DNA from: Ktedonobacteria bacterium
Lineage (GTDB): Bacteria > Chloroflexota > Ktedonobacteria > Ktedonobacterales > JACDGC01
Assembly (NCBI GenBank): GCA_027459785.1
Contig: DAIDGU010000008.1
Span: forward strand, 1 to 64,000
DNA length: 64,000 bases
Direction of reading: 5' to 3'
Part shown: positions 7,677-16,447 of the stretch, piece after piece
Layout: the number at the start of each line of letters is the position of its first letter
How positions within the stretch are numbered: the stretch's first letter is position 1
Program-made: the position numbers and the translations under genes
Notes under the pieces: model-generated
The model's database searches: none
What the model was told of the DNA's origin: nothing
What the model saw: the letters and a program-made list of their open reading frames with translations, nothing else

Positions 7677-8612
7677 ATGCGCCACTTCCGCCCCGCTCTC
7701 GTCCTGGGTGCGGCGCTCGCCGCCTCGCTCTTTACGGCTTGCGGCTCAACGAATACAAATACCGTCGCCGCTAATTGCACTCCCGCCGACGGCATCAGCA
7801 CATCGTCGCTCAACCTGGTGTTGCCAGGCAAGCTAACCGACGCCACTGATGCCACCTATCCCCCGCAGGAATTCGTCGATCCTACCAATCACTCGTATAC
7901 TGGCATGGAAGTGGACCTGGCCAACGAGTTCGCCAAGCGCCTGTGCCTGGTGCCGAATGTACAGAACGTCCAGTTCAGCACGATCATTTCGGGTCTGACT
8001 TCCTCGGCAAAACCCGGCAGCCAGTACTATGACATGTCGCTCTCGGCCTTCACGATTACCAAGGCACGCAAGGCCCAGGTCGATATGATCCCCTACTTCA
8101 CTGCCGGCGAATCTTTGCTGGTGGCGCAAGGCAATCCGAAGAATATCAAGTCGAAGAATGATCTTTGTGGCTTGCCCGTTGCCGTGGAAACTGGTACTGT
8201 AGAGGAAGCAGAGATTAAGAATGTCCCTGGCACGACCAGTGGTGTCGCGCTCAATGACGGCGTCTGCAAGAGCAACCCCGTCAAGCTCCAATCCTTCGGG
8301 ACGCAAGATCAGGTCATCCAGGCGCTCAATAATGGTAGCGTGGACGCGACCTATCAGGACTCGCCAGTCAGCGGCTATTACAACAACCTGAATGGCAACA
8401 AGTTCACCGAGATCACCACCATCTCGCCGAACCCCGAAGGCATCGTCGTGCGCAACGACAACAGCGCCTTCGAGAGTGCCATCAAGCAGGTCTTGACGGA
8501 CATGGAGAACGACGGCACCTATGACAAGATCCTCTCGAAGTGGGGTCTGACCAACGGTGCGTGCAAAGTCAACTCGTCGTGCTATCAGCAAGGGCTGAAC
8601 CCCAGCGCATAA
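7677..8612 (+). CDS. Amino-acid ABC transporter substrate-binding lipoprotein
   Basis: 311 residues from ATG 7677 with TAGGAG upstream. A lipoprotein signal ends in LFTAC, so the mature protein is anchored outside the membrane. The fold is SBP family 3: YPPQEFVDPTNHSYTGMEVDL, a mid-protein LCGLPVAVETGTVEE hinge segment, and a C-terminal FESAIKQVLTDMENDGTYDKILSKWG helix pair. These are hallmarks of polar amino-acid binders (GlnH/FliY type). It is followed by its permease and ATPase. The hairpin after the gene probably keeps its level above that of the permease. Confidence 0.9.
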   Translation: MRHFRPALVLGAALAASLFTACGSTNTNTVAANCTPADGISTSSLNLVLPGKLTDATDATYPPQEFVDPTNHSYTGMEVDLANEFAKRLCLVPNVQNVQFSTIISGLTSSAKPGSQYYDMSLSAFTITKARKAQVDMIPYFTAGESLLVAQGNPKNIKSKNDLCGLPVAVETGTVEEAEIKNVPGTTSGVALNDGVCKSNPVKLQSFGTQDQVIQALNNGSVDATYQDSPVSGYYNNLNGNKFTEITTISPNPEGIVVRNDNSAFESAIKQVLTDMENDGTYDKILSKWGLTNGACKVNSSCYQQGLNPSA

Positions 8613-8629
8613 CGGCATCATCACACAGT

Positions 8630-8660
8630 AAGGCGTGCCATCTTGTCATGGCACGCCTTT
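8630..8660 (+). terminator. Intra-operon hairpin between binding protein and permease
   Basis: AAGGCGTGCCA (8630-8640) and TGGCACGCCTT (8649-8659) form a perfect 11-bp stem with an 8-base loop and a short T run. It sits between the substrate-binding gene and the permease. Either a partial terminator or an RNA-stabilising element, a common way to raise binding protein above permease. Confidence 0.75.
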
Positions 8661-8702
8661 ATGGTCTATTCTATGTCCAAATACATGCAAGGGGGAAGTC
8701 CC

Positions 8703-9554
8703 ATGCCCATCGTTAGCGCCTTCATCGGCATCCTCGCACAAGGTACGCAGTTCCAGTGGGATATCGTCTGGAAGTTTCTTTTCGATTCATCGATCCTTCA
8801 AGGCGCGATCATTACCATTGTATTGGCCATTATCTCGCAATTCACCGGCTCCGTGATCGGCCTGTTGATCTATCTCATTCGCCGCACGCCCCTACGACCA
8901 GCAGCGGAAGCCTACATTTGGTTCTTTCGCGGCACGCCGCTGCTGGTGCAACTTTTGTTTCTCACCAACATCTTTCCCTTGTTGAACCTGGCCCGTCCCC
9001 TCAACTCCAGCACAATCTTCACGGATTTAGGCTTTCAATATATGCCTCTCAGCTTCTTTTTAGGCGCGTTTTTGGCTTTCGCCTTCAATGAAGGTGCGTA
9101 CATGGCAGAGATCATGCGCGCTGGCATCGATTCCATCGATCCTGGGCAGATGGAAGCCGCCAAATCGTTGGGCATGTCGTATGGGCTGGCGATGCGGCGC
9201 ATCGTCCTACCACAAGCGGCGCGGGTCATCATTCCCCCCCTGGGTAACGAGTTCAACAGCATGCTAAAAACAACGTCGCTCGCAGGCTACTTCGGTGTCC
9301 TTGAGCTATATGGTGCTGGCTTCAACATTGGCAATTCTCTTTTCAAGCCCCTTGAATTAGCTATCGATCTTTCGATCTGGTACTTGCTGATGACGACGCT
9401 GTGGGGCTTTGTGCAATCCTACTTGGAACGGCGCTTCAATGCTTCGACGCTCGACGGCACCAAAGGGACGAGGTTCATCGACCGCGTGCTGGGACGCGGC
9501 ACGCCAGCGACGGAAAGCGCGGCGGAAGCGATCATGACCGGCGGACGGCGCTAG
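8703..9554 (+). CDS. Amino-acid ABC transporter permease (HisM/GlnP type)
   Basis: 283 residues. ATG 8703 is chosen because GGGGGAAG precedes it; the more upstream in-frame ATG at 8643 lies inside the hairpin loop. Five to six membrane helices. The family signatures are clear: [14 protein letters not shown] near residue 80 and the ATPase-docking EAA loop [29 protein letters not shown]. There is only one permease gene, so it probably forms a homodimer. Partners are the lipoprotein upstream and the ATPase 17 bases downstream. Confidence 0.9.
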   Translation: MPIVSAFIGILAQGTQFQWDIVWKFLFDSSILQGAIITIVLAIISQFTGSVIGLLIYLIRRTPLRPAAEAYIWFFRGTPLLVQLLFLTNIFPLLNLARPLNSSTIFTDLGFQYMPLSFFLGAFLAFAFNEGAYMAEIMRAGIDSIDPGQMEAAKSLGMSYGLAMRRIVLPQAARVIIPPLGNEFNSMLKTTSLAGYFGVLELYGAGFNIGNSLFKPLELAIDLSIWYLLMTTLWGFVQSYLERRFNASTLDGTKGTRFIDRVLGRGTPATESAAEAIMTGGRR

Positions 9555-9571
9555 GGAAAGAGGTGACGACG

Positions 9572-10369
9572 ATGACGCAAGAGCAACAAAGTAGTATGAC
9601 GCCGATGGTGGCAGCGACCGACGTGCATAAGTGGTTCAACCAGACGGAAGTGCTGCGCGGCGTCAGTCTGACGGTGGGGCGTGGCGAAGTGGTGGTGATC
9701 ATCGGGCCGAGCGGCTCAGGCAAAACCACCTTCCTGCGCTGCCTGAACCATCTAGAAAAGATCCAGCAGGGGCAGATCACAATCGACGGCGAAAATATCG
9801 GCTATCGCGTGGAAAACAACGGCAAGCTGAAGGAAGATAGCGAGAAAAACATATCTCACGTGCGGGCGCAGATCGGTATGGTCTTCCAGCGCTTCAATCT
9901 TTTTCCGCACATGACGGCCCTGCAAAACGTCATCGAAGCGCCGATTCACGTGCTGGGCATCTCAAAAGCTGAAGCTGAGGAACGCGCCCGCCAACTGCTG
10001 CAAAAGGTCGGCCTGGCGCACAAAGCCGATGCCTACCCGAATAAGCTTTCCGGTGGCCAGCAACAGCGCGTGGCCATTGCCCGCGCCCTGGCGATGCAGC
10101 CGAAGCTGATGCTATTCGACGAGGCGACCTCCGCGCTGGACCCCGAACTGGTGGGCGAGGTGCTCAAGGTGATGAAACAACTCGCCGAAGAGGGCATGAC
10201 GATGGTCGTGGTCACACATGAGATGGGGTTCGCGCGCGACGTGGCCGACCGCGTGGTGGTGATGGACCAGGGCCAGATCATCGAGCAAGGCCAGCCAGCG
10301 GCGCTGTTTGCCAATCCCCAGCAAGAACGCACGCGCACGTTCCTGGGCATGGTGCGCCGCGCAGAGTAA
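9572..10369 (+). CDS. Amino-acid ABC transporter ATPase (GlnQ/HisP type)
   Basis: 265 residues from ATG 9572 with AGAGGTG upstream; the same frame is open leftward into the permease gene but that part is not coding. Walker A is GPSGSGKTT, the Q-loop is [13 protein letters not shown], the signature is [16 protein letters not shown], Walker B is [12 protein letters not shown], and the H-loop is [10 protein letters not shown]. The FPHMT segment is typical of the polar amino-acid subfamily. It powers import by the two preceding gene products. Confidence 0.93.
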   Translation: MTQEQQSSMTPMVAATDVHKWFNQTEVLRGVSLTVGRGEVVVIIGPSGSGKTTFLRCLNHLEKIQQGQITIDGENIGYRVENNGKLKEDSEKNISHVRAQIGMVFQRFNLFPHMTALQNVIEAPIHVLGISKAEAEERARQLLQKVGLAHKADAYPNKLSGGQQQRVAIARALAMQPKLMLFDEATSALDPELVGEVLKVMKQLAEEGMTMVVVTHEMGFARDVADRVVVMDQGQIIEQGQPAALFANPQQERTRTFLGMVRRAE

Positions 10370-10392
10370 TCCATCCCTTTTCAGCATTGTAT

Positions 10393-10412
10393 GGGCGCGC
10401 TGGATCGCGCCC
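10393..10412. repeat. Short palindrome GGGCGCG-N6-CGCGCCC
   Basis: A perfect 7-bp stem with a 6-base spacer, 23 bases after the ATPase stop. The same palindrome recurs at 24596 and, decayed, at 43330. It may double as a transcription terminator. Confidence 0.6.
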
Positions 10413-10899
10413 GCATGACCTTCCTTGTCCTCTGCCCGACCTCGCTATCCGCACATCCCCCTTTGCCAGCACCTCTTGTGCGCCAATTTGCTCCCAGGTG
10501 GTCAGTTCAGCACCCTGTTTTTTGCTTGCTATTCCAATTCGTCGCGCATAAATACAAGAATTATGGGACATATTTCCGGGGTTATCCCCCATTTGGGGCA
10601 TGGTGGGGCGTACACTTGGCGTATGAGAGCATTGCCACAAAATTATCTCGCCTCGCGTGCTGGACCTATTATGGAATGAAGCTTGCCCGCTCGCATGGCT
10701 GCAATAATCGCTGTCAAATCGAGAAGCGATATAGCGCACTAGTCCTATGATCCTTGCCATTCCTGGTAAACAGGGGCTATGCTGAGTGAGCATAAGATTA
10801 TTGCCATTAGCTTGACATAATCACAATACCCCCTCTTCAGCTTGGCTAGATTGTTATGGTCAAGTCGGGAGGCTATTGTGACAAAAAGACCTATACTAC
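10413..10899. other. Intergenic region without a recognisable gene
   Basis: About 490 bases, richer in A and T than the flanks. Several open frames of 80-170 codons exist on both strands, but none has a ribosome site, recognisable protein or normal codon use. Only the promoter next to it was identified. Confidence 0.5.
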
Positions 10900-10928
10900 T
10901 TGCAGATCATGTGAAGCGATGCTATACT
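10900..10928 (+). promoter_or_regulatory. Promoter for the secreted-protein gene at 11046
   Basis: TTGCAG at 10900-10905 and TATACT at 10923-10928 are 17 bases apart. A leader of about 110 bases separates them from GTG 11046. Confidence 0.6.
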
Positions 10929-11045
10929 TCCAACGTCCGGTACAGATGCAGACATGCACACGTGCCGACACCAGCGACGCTCCGGCATGGTGATATGCCA
11001 CAGCTCGCAGAAGAGTATGTGTAGTTGGTTTGTTGGAGGAAAAGC

Positions 11046-11711
11046 GTGACCACTCTTCGCAATCGCATTTTTAGCGCTGTCGTCGGCCTCGGTATGGCCG
11101 CGATGGCTGCTTTCTCGCCTGCCAGCGCGCAGGCCGCCGTGCCGCACACCCAGAACATCTATCAGGATGTCAACCAGGTTGCGGCCGCTGAGCACACCGC
11201 GTTCGTCATCGAGTCGATCGCGTTCATCTGTGCCGAGCGGGCCACGGACTATCAGCTGCAGAACCTGTGCTACAGCATCGAGCAGACTGAGTCTATGGCT
11301 GTACGCAATGGCCGCTGGACGATCTTCTATCTGACCGGCACGTGGCCGAACAATCCGACGCTGACTGCGACGGAGCGGACGGCACTGGGCAACCTGCAAC
11401 TCACCAATATCAGCTTCCTGACTGGTGAAGAAGCTCTCGTCGCCAAGCTGACGGTCGATCTGATCGACAACGGCCCGGTTGACATCAATGGCCAGATCAC
11501 GGAGATCGCCGGTGGCCTGGACGAGTTCCCCATTGGCCTGCTCGTGACGAGCCGCTGCCAGAGCCAGGCGTTCACTTCGGTGGCCCGCCACTATTGCAGC
11601 TCGATGTACAACACGTTCGCTTATCAGGAGAACGAGTTCACGAACTATGTGACCTTCACGTTCGGCACGCCCTTCGCCCCCCCGAACCCGCCGAATCCGT
11701 TCGGCGCGTAG
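11046..11711 (+). CDS. Secreted protein of unknown function, paralogue A
   Basis: 221 residues from GTG 11046 after TTGGAGGA. A Sec signal peptide ends near SAQAA (residues about 27-31). The mature protein is mostly helical, with conserved cysteines (FICAERATD, LCYSIEQ, RHYCSSMYN) suggesting disulphides, and a proline-rich end. It shares a line-by-line pattern with the next gene: YQDV near the N-terminus, RATDxxL, VRNxRxTI, TxxWPxxPxL and a C-terminal YxTFxxG. The two are therefore tandem paralogues (about 30-35 percent identity by eye). No known domain recognised. Confidence 0.7.
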   Translation: MTTLRNRIFSAVVGLGMAAMAAFSPASAQAAVPHTQNIYQDVNQVAAAEHTAFVIESIAFICAERATDYQLQNLCYSIEQTESMAVRNGRWTIFYLTGTWPNNPTLTATERTALGNLQLTNISFLTGEEALVAKLTVDLIDNGPVDINGQITEIAGGLDEFPIGLLVTSRCQSQAFTSVARHYCSSMYNTFAYQENEFTNYVTFTFGTPFAPPNPPNPFGA

Positions 11712-11791
11712 TTCACTGCTGAGGGTGGGCAACCACTCTCAGCCAAGCAGCCAATCCTGTTAATCACCTGACAGGTTTCGCTGATTCTCCA

Positions 11792-11828
11792 AACTCCCGT
11801 CAGAAGCGACTTCTGGCGGGAGTTTTCG
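11792..11828 (+). terminator. Rho-independent terminator after paralogue A
   Basis: AACTCCCGTCAGAAG (11792-11806) pairs with CTTCTGGCGGGAGTT (11810-11824) over 15 bp with one wobble and a 3-base loop, followed by T-rich sequence. It separates the two paralogues, so they are independent transcripts. Confidence 0.88.
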
Positions 11829-12114
11829 TGATCCTGTGCGAAAAGTCCTATCCCTGGGCAACCACACAAGCATATATGATAGAGTGAAGTATCGAATGCA
11901 ATGTAGCTTGTTTCACGCAACCAATGTTTCAGATGTTCAATCGATAGTAACTATCTTTGCTACTAGCTATCGACCATGTACTTTACATCTTAGTGCGTAT
12001 GGAATCGCTACACCATTCGACTCGCTCTCCCAAAGGGTGGCTGCGTGCTATTGCCATTTCCCTTTGTCCCCAGCAGCAACTTTATCAGTATAGGTTTTTA
12101 TGGAGGAAGATGTT

Positions 12115-12729
12115 ATGTTACGTAGCCGTTTGCCTGCGCGCCTGGTGGTCGCACTTTTTATTGCGGTGGGGCTAGTAAGCATCACCATCGTATCACCCCT
12201 GACGGCGCAGGCCAGTGTGCAACCCAACCATCAAACGTTGTATCAAGATGTGCAACACTTGCAGAGCCTCGAGAACAATGCCTATTTTCTCGAACTCGCC
12301 TCAGAAGCCTGTATCGCCCGCGCCACCGATGCCAACCTGCTTACCCTCTGCACCAACATCCATATCGATCAGGTGTGGCAAGTGCGTAACGCGCGGCTCA
12401 CCATCAAGCTCATCACTAATGTCTGGCCGTCGAGTCCTGTCCTCAATACGGCTGATCAAGCGGCGATTACCAATTTGCTCTTCGGCACCTTCCCCAGCAT
12501 GCAAGCCTTCGTCATTGCTGATATCAATGCCATGCTGGCGAAGTACAATGATTCCGATGCCATCTCGTCGCTGTGCGCGAATCGTGCCTTCTATAAGTTG
12601 GCCAGCCACTATTGCCGCACACTGAACACGATCAACGCCGTTCAGGCGAACGCCGTGGAGGACTATTTGACCTTCCACTATGGCAACTCGCCCCTGGTGG
12701 CACCGTTCCGCAAGCCGCCGCACCACTAG
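12115..12729 (+). CDS. Secreted protein of unknown function, paralogue B
   Basis: 204 residues from ATG 12115 with GGAGGAAG upstream. The signal peptide ends at TAQAS. It shares with the preceding secreted protein the segments YQDVQHL, CIARATDANLLTLC, VRNARLTIKLIT, WPSSPVL, LASHYCRTLN and YLTFHYGN, including the cysteine pattern. The copy lacks about 15 residues in the middle. Tandem duplication followed by divergence is the simplest history. Function unknown; the helical disulphide-bonded form fits an extracellular binding protein. Confidence 0.7.
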   Translation: MLRSRLPARLVVALFIAVGLVSITIVSPLTAQASVQPNHQTLYQDVQHLQSLENNAYFLELASEACIARATDANLLTLCTNIHIDQVWQVRNARLTIKLITNVWPSSPVLNTADQAAITNLLFGTFPSMQAFVIADINAMLAKYNDSDAISSLCANRAFYKLASHYCRTLNTINAVQANAVEDYLTFHYGNSPLVAPFRKPPHH

Positions 12730-12765
12730 CCAGCGTGGTCCCCAGCCTGCATGGGGCGTAAACAC

Positions 12766-12804
12766 CATAGCCAGCGTCATCAACAACTGATGAGGCTGGC
12801 TATG
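12766..12804 (+). terminator. Hairpin terminator after paralogue B
   Basis: CATAGCCAGCGTCATCA and TGATGAGGCTGGCTATG form a 17-bp imperfect stem with a short loop, 37 bases after the stop. The T-run after it is weak. Confidence 0.65.
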
Positions 12805-12849
12805 TCGTTCTACCCGTTCCGGCAGAGACGGTGGTCAGCGGAGCCGGAC

Positions 12850-12935
12850 CGACAGGAATGTCTGTCCTCCGTGGTTAGGGAGAATGTCTGTCCTCCGGGT
12901 TGCAGTGACTGACAGGAATGGCGGTCCTTTGGGGT
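12850..12935. repeat. GACAGGAATGTCTGTCC-type repeat cluster 1
   Basis: Two or three short palindromic modules (GACAGGAATGTCTGTCCTCC, GAATGTCTGTCCTCC, GACAGGAATGGCGGTCC). Related clusters occur at 24755, 47628, 50305 and 57494. They lie between convergent genes. Confidence 0.7.
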
Positions 12936-12968
12936 GGCGTGGCAGATTGGCCAGGGTACCTGGCGACC

Positions 12969-14435
12969 TCACCGGCGCTCGACCAACGTGACGGTCTCGA
13001 TGTGGGCGGTGTTGGGGAACATATCGACCGGCTGCACCATCACCAGCCGGTAGCCATCGGTGCAGAACAGGTGCAGATCGCGCGCCAGTGTCGCGGGGTC
13101 GCACGAGATGTAAACCAGGCTGCGTGGCCCCATCGCCTTGATCTCTTGCAGCGCCCGTGGATGGCAGCCGGCGCGGGGCGGATCGACGACGGCGATCTGG
13201 AAGTGCTGGCGATTGCTGGTGAGTTGGGGGATCACGCGCTCCAGCAGCCCTTCGGTGATGGTGATATTGGCGGTGTGATTGAAAGCGGCGCTGGCACGGG
13301 CATCCGCGATGGCGCTGGGCTGCGACTCGATGGCCGTCACCTGCCGCGCCTGATCGGCCAGGAAGAGCGAGAAGAGGCCGACACCGCTATAGCCATCCAA
13401 CACGTCTTCATTGGGGTGTGGTTGGGCGAAGGCCAGGGTTTTCTGCACCAGTTGCGGCGTCTGCGCGGCGTTCACCTGGAAGAAGGAGCCGGCGGAGATG
13501 CGAAAGACCTTGCCCAACACCTGCTCCATCAGGTGATCTTGCCCGACAACGACGCGCCCGCGCCGCCCCGGCAAGCCGACGACGACGACCCCCACCAGCG
13601 CCGGAACCTGCTGCATCAACTCGCGCCCAACGGCGTCTGGGCCGCCGGCAGCAAAGAGCGCGCCGCCGGGGCGGGCCTCGATGCTGAGCAGGGCGGGATG
13701 CTTGCGCCGCGTCGTGCCACGCCGCACCGCGCCGGGGACGGGGATCTCGCCGGAGGCGCTTGTCACCCGCACCGGCGGATCGACCGCGATGCGCAGGGTG
13801 AAGCGTTCGATGTAATTGCCCACCGCCGTTCCCCACTGGCTCAGCAACCAGCGCCGCACGCTCTGATAGGCGGCGTCCAGGCTGGGATGCACGATGGGGC
13901 AGGTGGGCATATCCAGCACGTCATGGCTACCAGTCTTGCGGAAGCCGATGGCACCATGCTGATCGACGGCGAACTGAGCGACGGTACGCTGCCGCCAATA
14001 GTCCAGGTTGGGCGGTGTGCCGATGGTCATCTGCACGGGGGGGCGCGTGAACCGCCCCAGGCGCTGCAATAACTGGCGCACGATGCGCGTCTTCCACTCA
14101 AGCTGCGCGGGATAGGCCAGATGCTGCCACTGCAAGCCGCCGGTTTCTGTCAGGTCTGGGTAGGCACTGGGAATGCGGTCCGGCGCGGGACGCAACACGT
14201 CTGTGAGTACCGCCCGCTGATAGTCACGGCGCCGTTCGGTGATCGTGGCGCGCACCAATTCGCCCGCGATCCCGCCTTTCACGAAGACGGCGCGGTTCTC
14301 GTAGCGTCCGACGGCATCGCCGCCATTGGCCATATCGGTCAGCTCGACCTCGACGGTCGGTGGTAACAATACTTTGCCCCGTGCTTCCCCGTCCATCTCG
14401 CGCACCCGCCCTCTCTGCACCTGCTGCTGCACCAT
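12969..14435 (-). CDS. 23S rRNA (uracil-C5)-methyltransferase, RlmD/TrmA family
   Basis: 488 residues. An N-terminal TRAM domain (about 25-80) leads into an SAM-dependent methyltransferase. Visible motifs are DGYSGVGLFSLFLA (SAM-binding), VVDPPRAG (motif IV), and the catalytic nucleophile YISCDPATLARD near the C-terminus. The [4Fe-4S] ligands of RlmD are mostly gone: the usual CGGC before QWQHL reads TGGL, though one Cys remains at MPTCPIV. The enzyme should therefore work without a cluster, and the exact target uridine cannot be set. ATG 14435 gives a full-length product; an ATG 13 codons later is also possible. Confidence 0.87.
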   Translation of the reverse strand: MVQQQVQRGRVREMDGEARGKVLLPPTVEVELTDMANGGDAVGRYENRAVFVKGGIAGELVRATITERRRDYQRAVLTDVLRPAPDRIPSAYPDLTETGGLQWQHLAYPAQLEWKTRIVRQLLQRLGRFTRPPVQMTIGTPPNLDYWRQRTVAQFAVDQHGAIGFRKTGSHDVLDMPTCPIVHPSLDAAYQSVRRWLLSQWGTAVGNYIERFTLRIAVDPPVRVTSASGEIPVPGAVRRGTTRRKHPALLSIEARPGGALFAAGGPDAVGRELMQQVPALVGVVVVGLPGRRGRVVVGQDHLMEQVLGKVFRISAGSFFQVNAAQTPQLVQKTLAFAQPHPNEDVLDGYSGVGLFSLFLADQARQVTAIESQPSAIADARASAAFNHTANITITEGLLERVIPQLTSNRQHFQIAVVDPPRAGCHPRALQEIKAMGPRSLVYISCDPATLARDLHLFCTDGYRLVMVQPVDMFPNTAHIETVTLVERR

Positions 14436-14447
14436 CGTATCGCGCGC

Positions 14448-15590
14448 CTACTTTCCTAAGAGCTTATGCAAGCCGGTGGCGAGATGCAGATAGGCGACGC
14501 CCAGGATCAGCCCAATCGCCAGCCAGGCGCTGAACCAGAGGAAGACCCGGCGGGTTTGCGGCAGCAACACAGCCAGCGCCTTGGGGGTGGTGGCGCGCAG
14601 CGCGCCCGTGAGCGGCAGCAGCGCCACCGGCAGCGAGAGCAGCACGGCGGCTGGTGCATGGGGAACGCCGCGCCCGAAAGCCGCCACCAGCGTCACAGCA
14701 TAGGCCAGCACCAGGCTCAGCGTGAACACGGCGCGCATGCCGCCATTCCCGATCAGCCGCCGTGTGCTGAGACCACGATCAGGTGTGGTGCTACTCAAGT
14801 GCGCTGCCACGACCGCCCCCAGCACCAGCAGGCCCAGCGCCAGGGCGACGAGCGTAGTAGTTTTCGTCGGGATGCCCGTCGTCGCCGTGACAAAGACGGT
14901 GGTTTTGCCGACCTTCTGCGCCACTGTGACCGCCTGGGAAGCCAGGGTGAGGGCGAACAGTAGCGGACCGAGCGCGAGCGCGGGCAGTAGCTCCTCGCCC
15001 GGCACCGCGCCCAGGAAGATGCCCACCAGCGCGTAGGCCACCGCCAGCGCCAGCCCCCCCAGGCCCAGCAGCATGGCATGCCCACCGGCATTGTGCGCGG
15101 CCAGGTAGCCCAGCACCGCGCCGACGATGAGTAAGCCGCCACCGATGCGCCCATAGGTCGCAGTGATGATCTCCGTCGGAGCGCGCGTTCCCAGCGTCCG
15201 GGCGGCCTCACGAAGCAGGTTGACGCCCAAGAGCGCAGCGCTCACGCCGAAAGCAAGTTCCAGCAGGTGGCGTGCGGAAAGCGGTTGATGCGCGCTCCAC
15301 AGGAGCACGGCGGCGATGACGATGGGCGCGAGCGCCCACGGCAGCGTGTTCACCTGTGCGGCGCGGGCGAAGGCCAGGAACGCCGTCGGGGCGACGGTGC
15401 GACGCGCTTGCGCTTTGGTGAAGGCGGCGACATTATCATGCGAGGTTGTCGATTGGAAAAACTCCATGGGATCGACGTTGGCGGTATCCTTGCCCGACGA
15501 AGGTGTTTGTGGGGGGTCGGCATTGGTGTGCCTACCAACGGGCGCGACCTGCGCCGCGCGGTTGGGTGTGCTTGTGCCATCCTGCTCCAT
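14448..15590 (-). CDS. UbiA/MenA-like membrane protein lacking the aspartate motifs
   Basis: 380 residues from ATG 15590, chosen for AGAGGA upstream over an ATG at 15647. An 80-residue polar N-terminus precedes about nine membrane helices. The first helix region (FARAAQVNTLPWALAPIVIA) resembles the start of MenA/UbiA prenyltransferases. The DxxxD metal-binding motifs needed for prenyl diphosphate are not seen: the first is replaced by VNLLREAARTLG. It may be a degenerate paralogue with another role, or an unrelated membrane protein. It lies 53 bases after the translin gene on the same strand. Confidence 0.45.
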   Translation of the reverse strand: MEQDGTSTPNRAAQVAPVGRHTNADPPQTPSSGKDTANVDPMEFFQSTTSHDNVAAFTKAQARRTVAPTAFLAFARAAQVNTLPWALAPIVIAAVLLWSAHQPLSARHLLELAFGVSAALLGVNLLREAARTLGTRAPTEIITATYGRIGGGLLIVGAVLGYLAAHNAGGHAMLLGLGGLALAVAYALVGIFLGAVPGEELLPALALGPLLFALTLASQAVTVAQKVGKTTVFVTATTGIPTKTTTLVALALGLLVLGAVVAAHLSSTTPDRGLSTRRLIGNGGMRAVFTLSLVLAYAVTLVAAFGRGVPHAPAAVLLSLPVALLPLTGALRATTPKALAVLLPQTRRVFLWFSAWLAIGLILGVAYLHLATGLHKLLGK

Positions 15591-15643
15591 AGCCCGGCTC
15601 CTCTGTAGCGATGATGATAGCGGTGTGCCGATGATGCCGTGAG

Positions 15644-16297
15644 TCATTCCATGCGTGCGCTTGGCGGGGCGGCCAGGCGTTGCGCTACGCGATCGAGTTG
15701 CGCGCCCAATTGCGCTTGCAGGGCGGCGGTGGTCAAGTCGCCGCGCGTCTTTTCGATGATGCCGCGCGCGGCATCCGTTGTGCGCCGCAGGTTGTTCGTG
15801 ATAGCATCCGGGAAATCTAGCGAGGTTAAAACGGCGAACATGTCGTCCATCGCGCCCAGCAAGGCTTCACATTGGGCGAAACGCCCCTGGCGCAACAGAT
15901 CCAGCGTGTGCCGGCGCAGTTCGCCGATGGCCTCGCCCAGCCCATTGAGATATGGTGCCCAGGTGACGCCCAGGTCTTCCGGCGCGGGCAGTGGCTGGCC
16001 CTGGACGATTGCCGCCGTCACATTGGCTTCGGCGAATTCTTTTTGGGCATCTTCGACGAAGCCGGCGAACAAAATATCAGGATGATCGTGCAGGGCGTTG
16101 TGCATCTCGCTGAGCAAGGTATGCGCCTCGCCGAGCAAGGCGTGCGCCTGCGCGAACTCGGCGCGATGCACGGCGCGGATGGCATTCGCACACAAGCGGA
16201 TCGCCGCGCGTGATTGAGGCAGCGCCCGCTCGCGCGCCGCATGTTTGAGTGCCAGCGCCGCCTGTGCCGCCTGGCTGAGGGCTTCGAGATCGGCCAT
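15644..16297 (-). CDS. Translin-family protein
   Basis: 217 residues. ATG 16297 has AAGGTGG upstream; the frame is open 34 codons further without a site. The protein is all-helical. An Arg/Ala-rich first half (RAAIRLCANAIRAVHRAEF) leads to the family-like segment GFVEDAQKEFAEANV and a helical C-terminal half. Translin forms octameric rings that bind single-stranded RNA or DNA, and with TRAX it makes an RNase. Translins occur in archaea and some Chloroflexota. I cannot tell whether this copy has TRAX-like acidic catalytic residues. Confidence 0.65.
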   Translation of the reverse strand: MADLEALSQAAQAALALKHAARERALPQSRAAIRLCANAIRAVHRAEFAQAHALLGEAHTLLSEMHNALHDHPDILFAGFVEDAQKEFAEANVTAAIVQGQPLPAPEDLGVTWAPYLNGLGEAIGELRRHTLDLLRQGRFAQCEALLGAMDDMFAVLTSLDFPDAITNNLRRTTDAARGIIEKTRGDLTTAALQAQLGAQLDRVAQRLAAPPSARME

Positions 16298-16447
16298 CGC
16301 ACCACCTTCTTGCTTGCCCACGGGCAGCGGCACATCCGTGCCTACGTCGCCAGCCACTTGCCTGGCTGTGGCGCGTCGTTGTGCTGATAGTGTACTCACT
16401 CAATCGGTCGCTGTCAAAATCTGGGCGCTTCCTGGTGTCGCCGGAAC

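Noticed and set aside
10391-10793. Open frames in the 10.4-10.8 kb spacer
   Set aside because: Cys/Arg/His-rich translations, no ribosome site, and they overlap each other on both strands.
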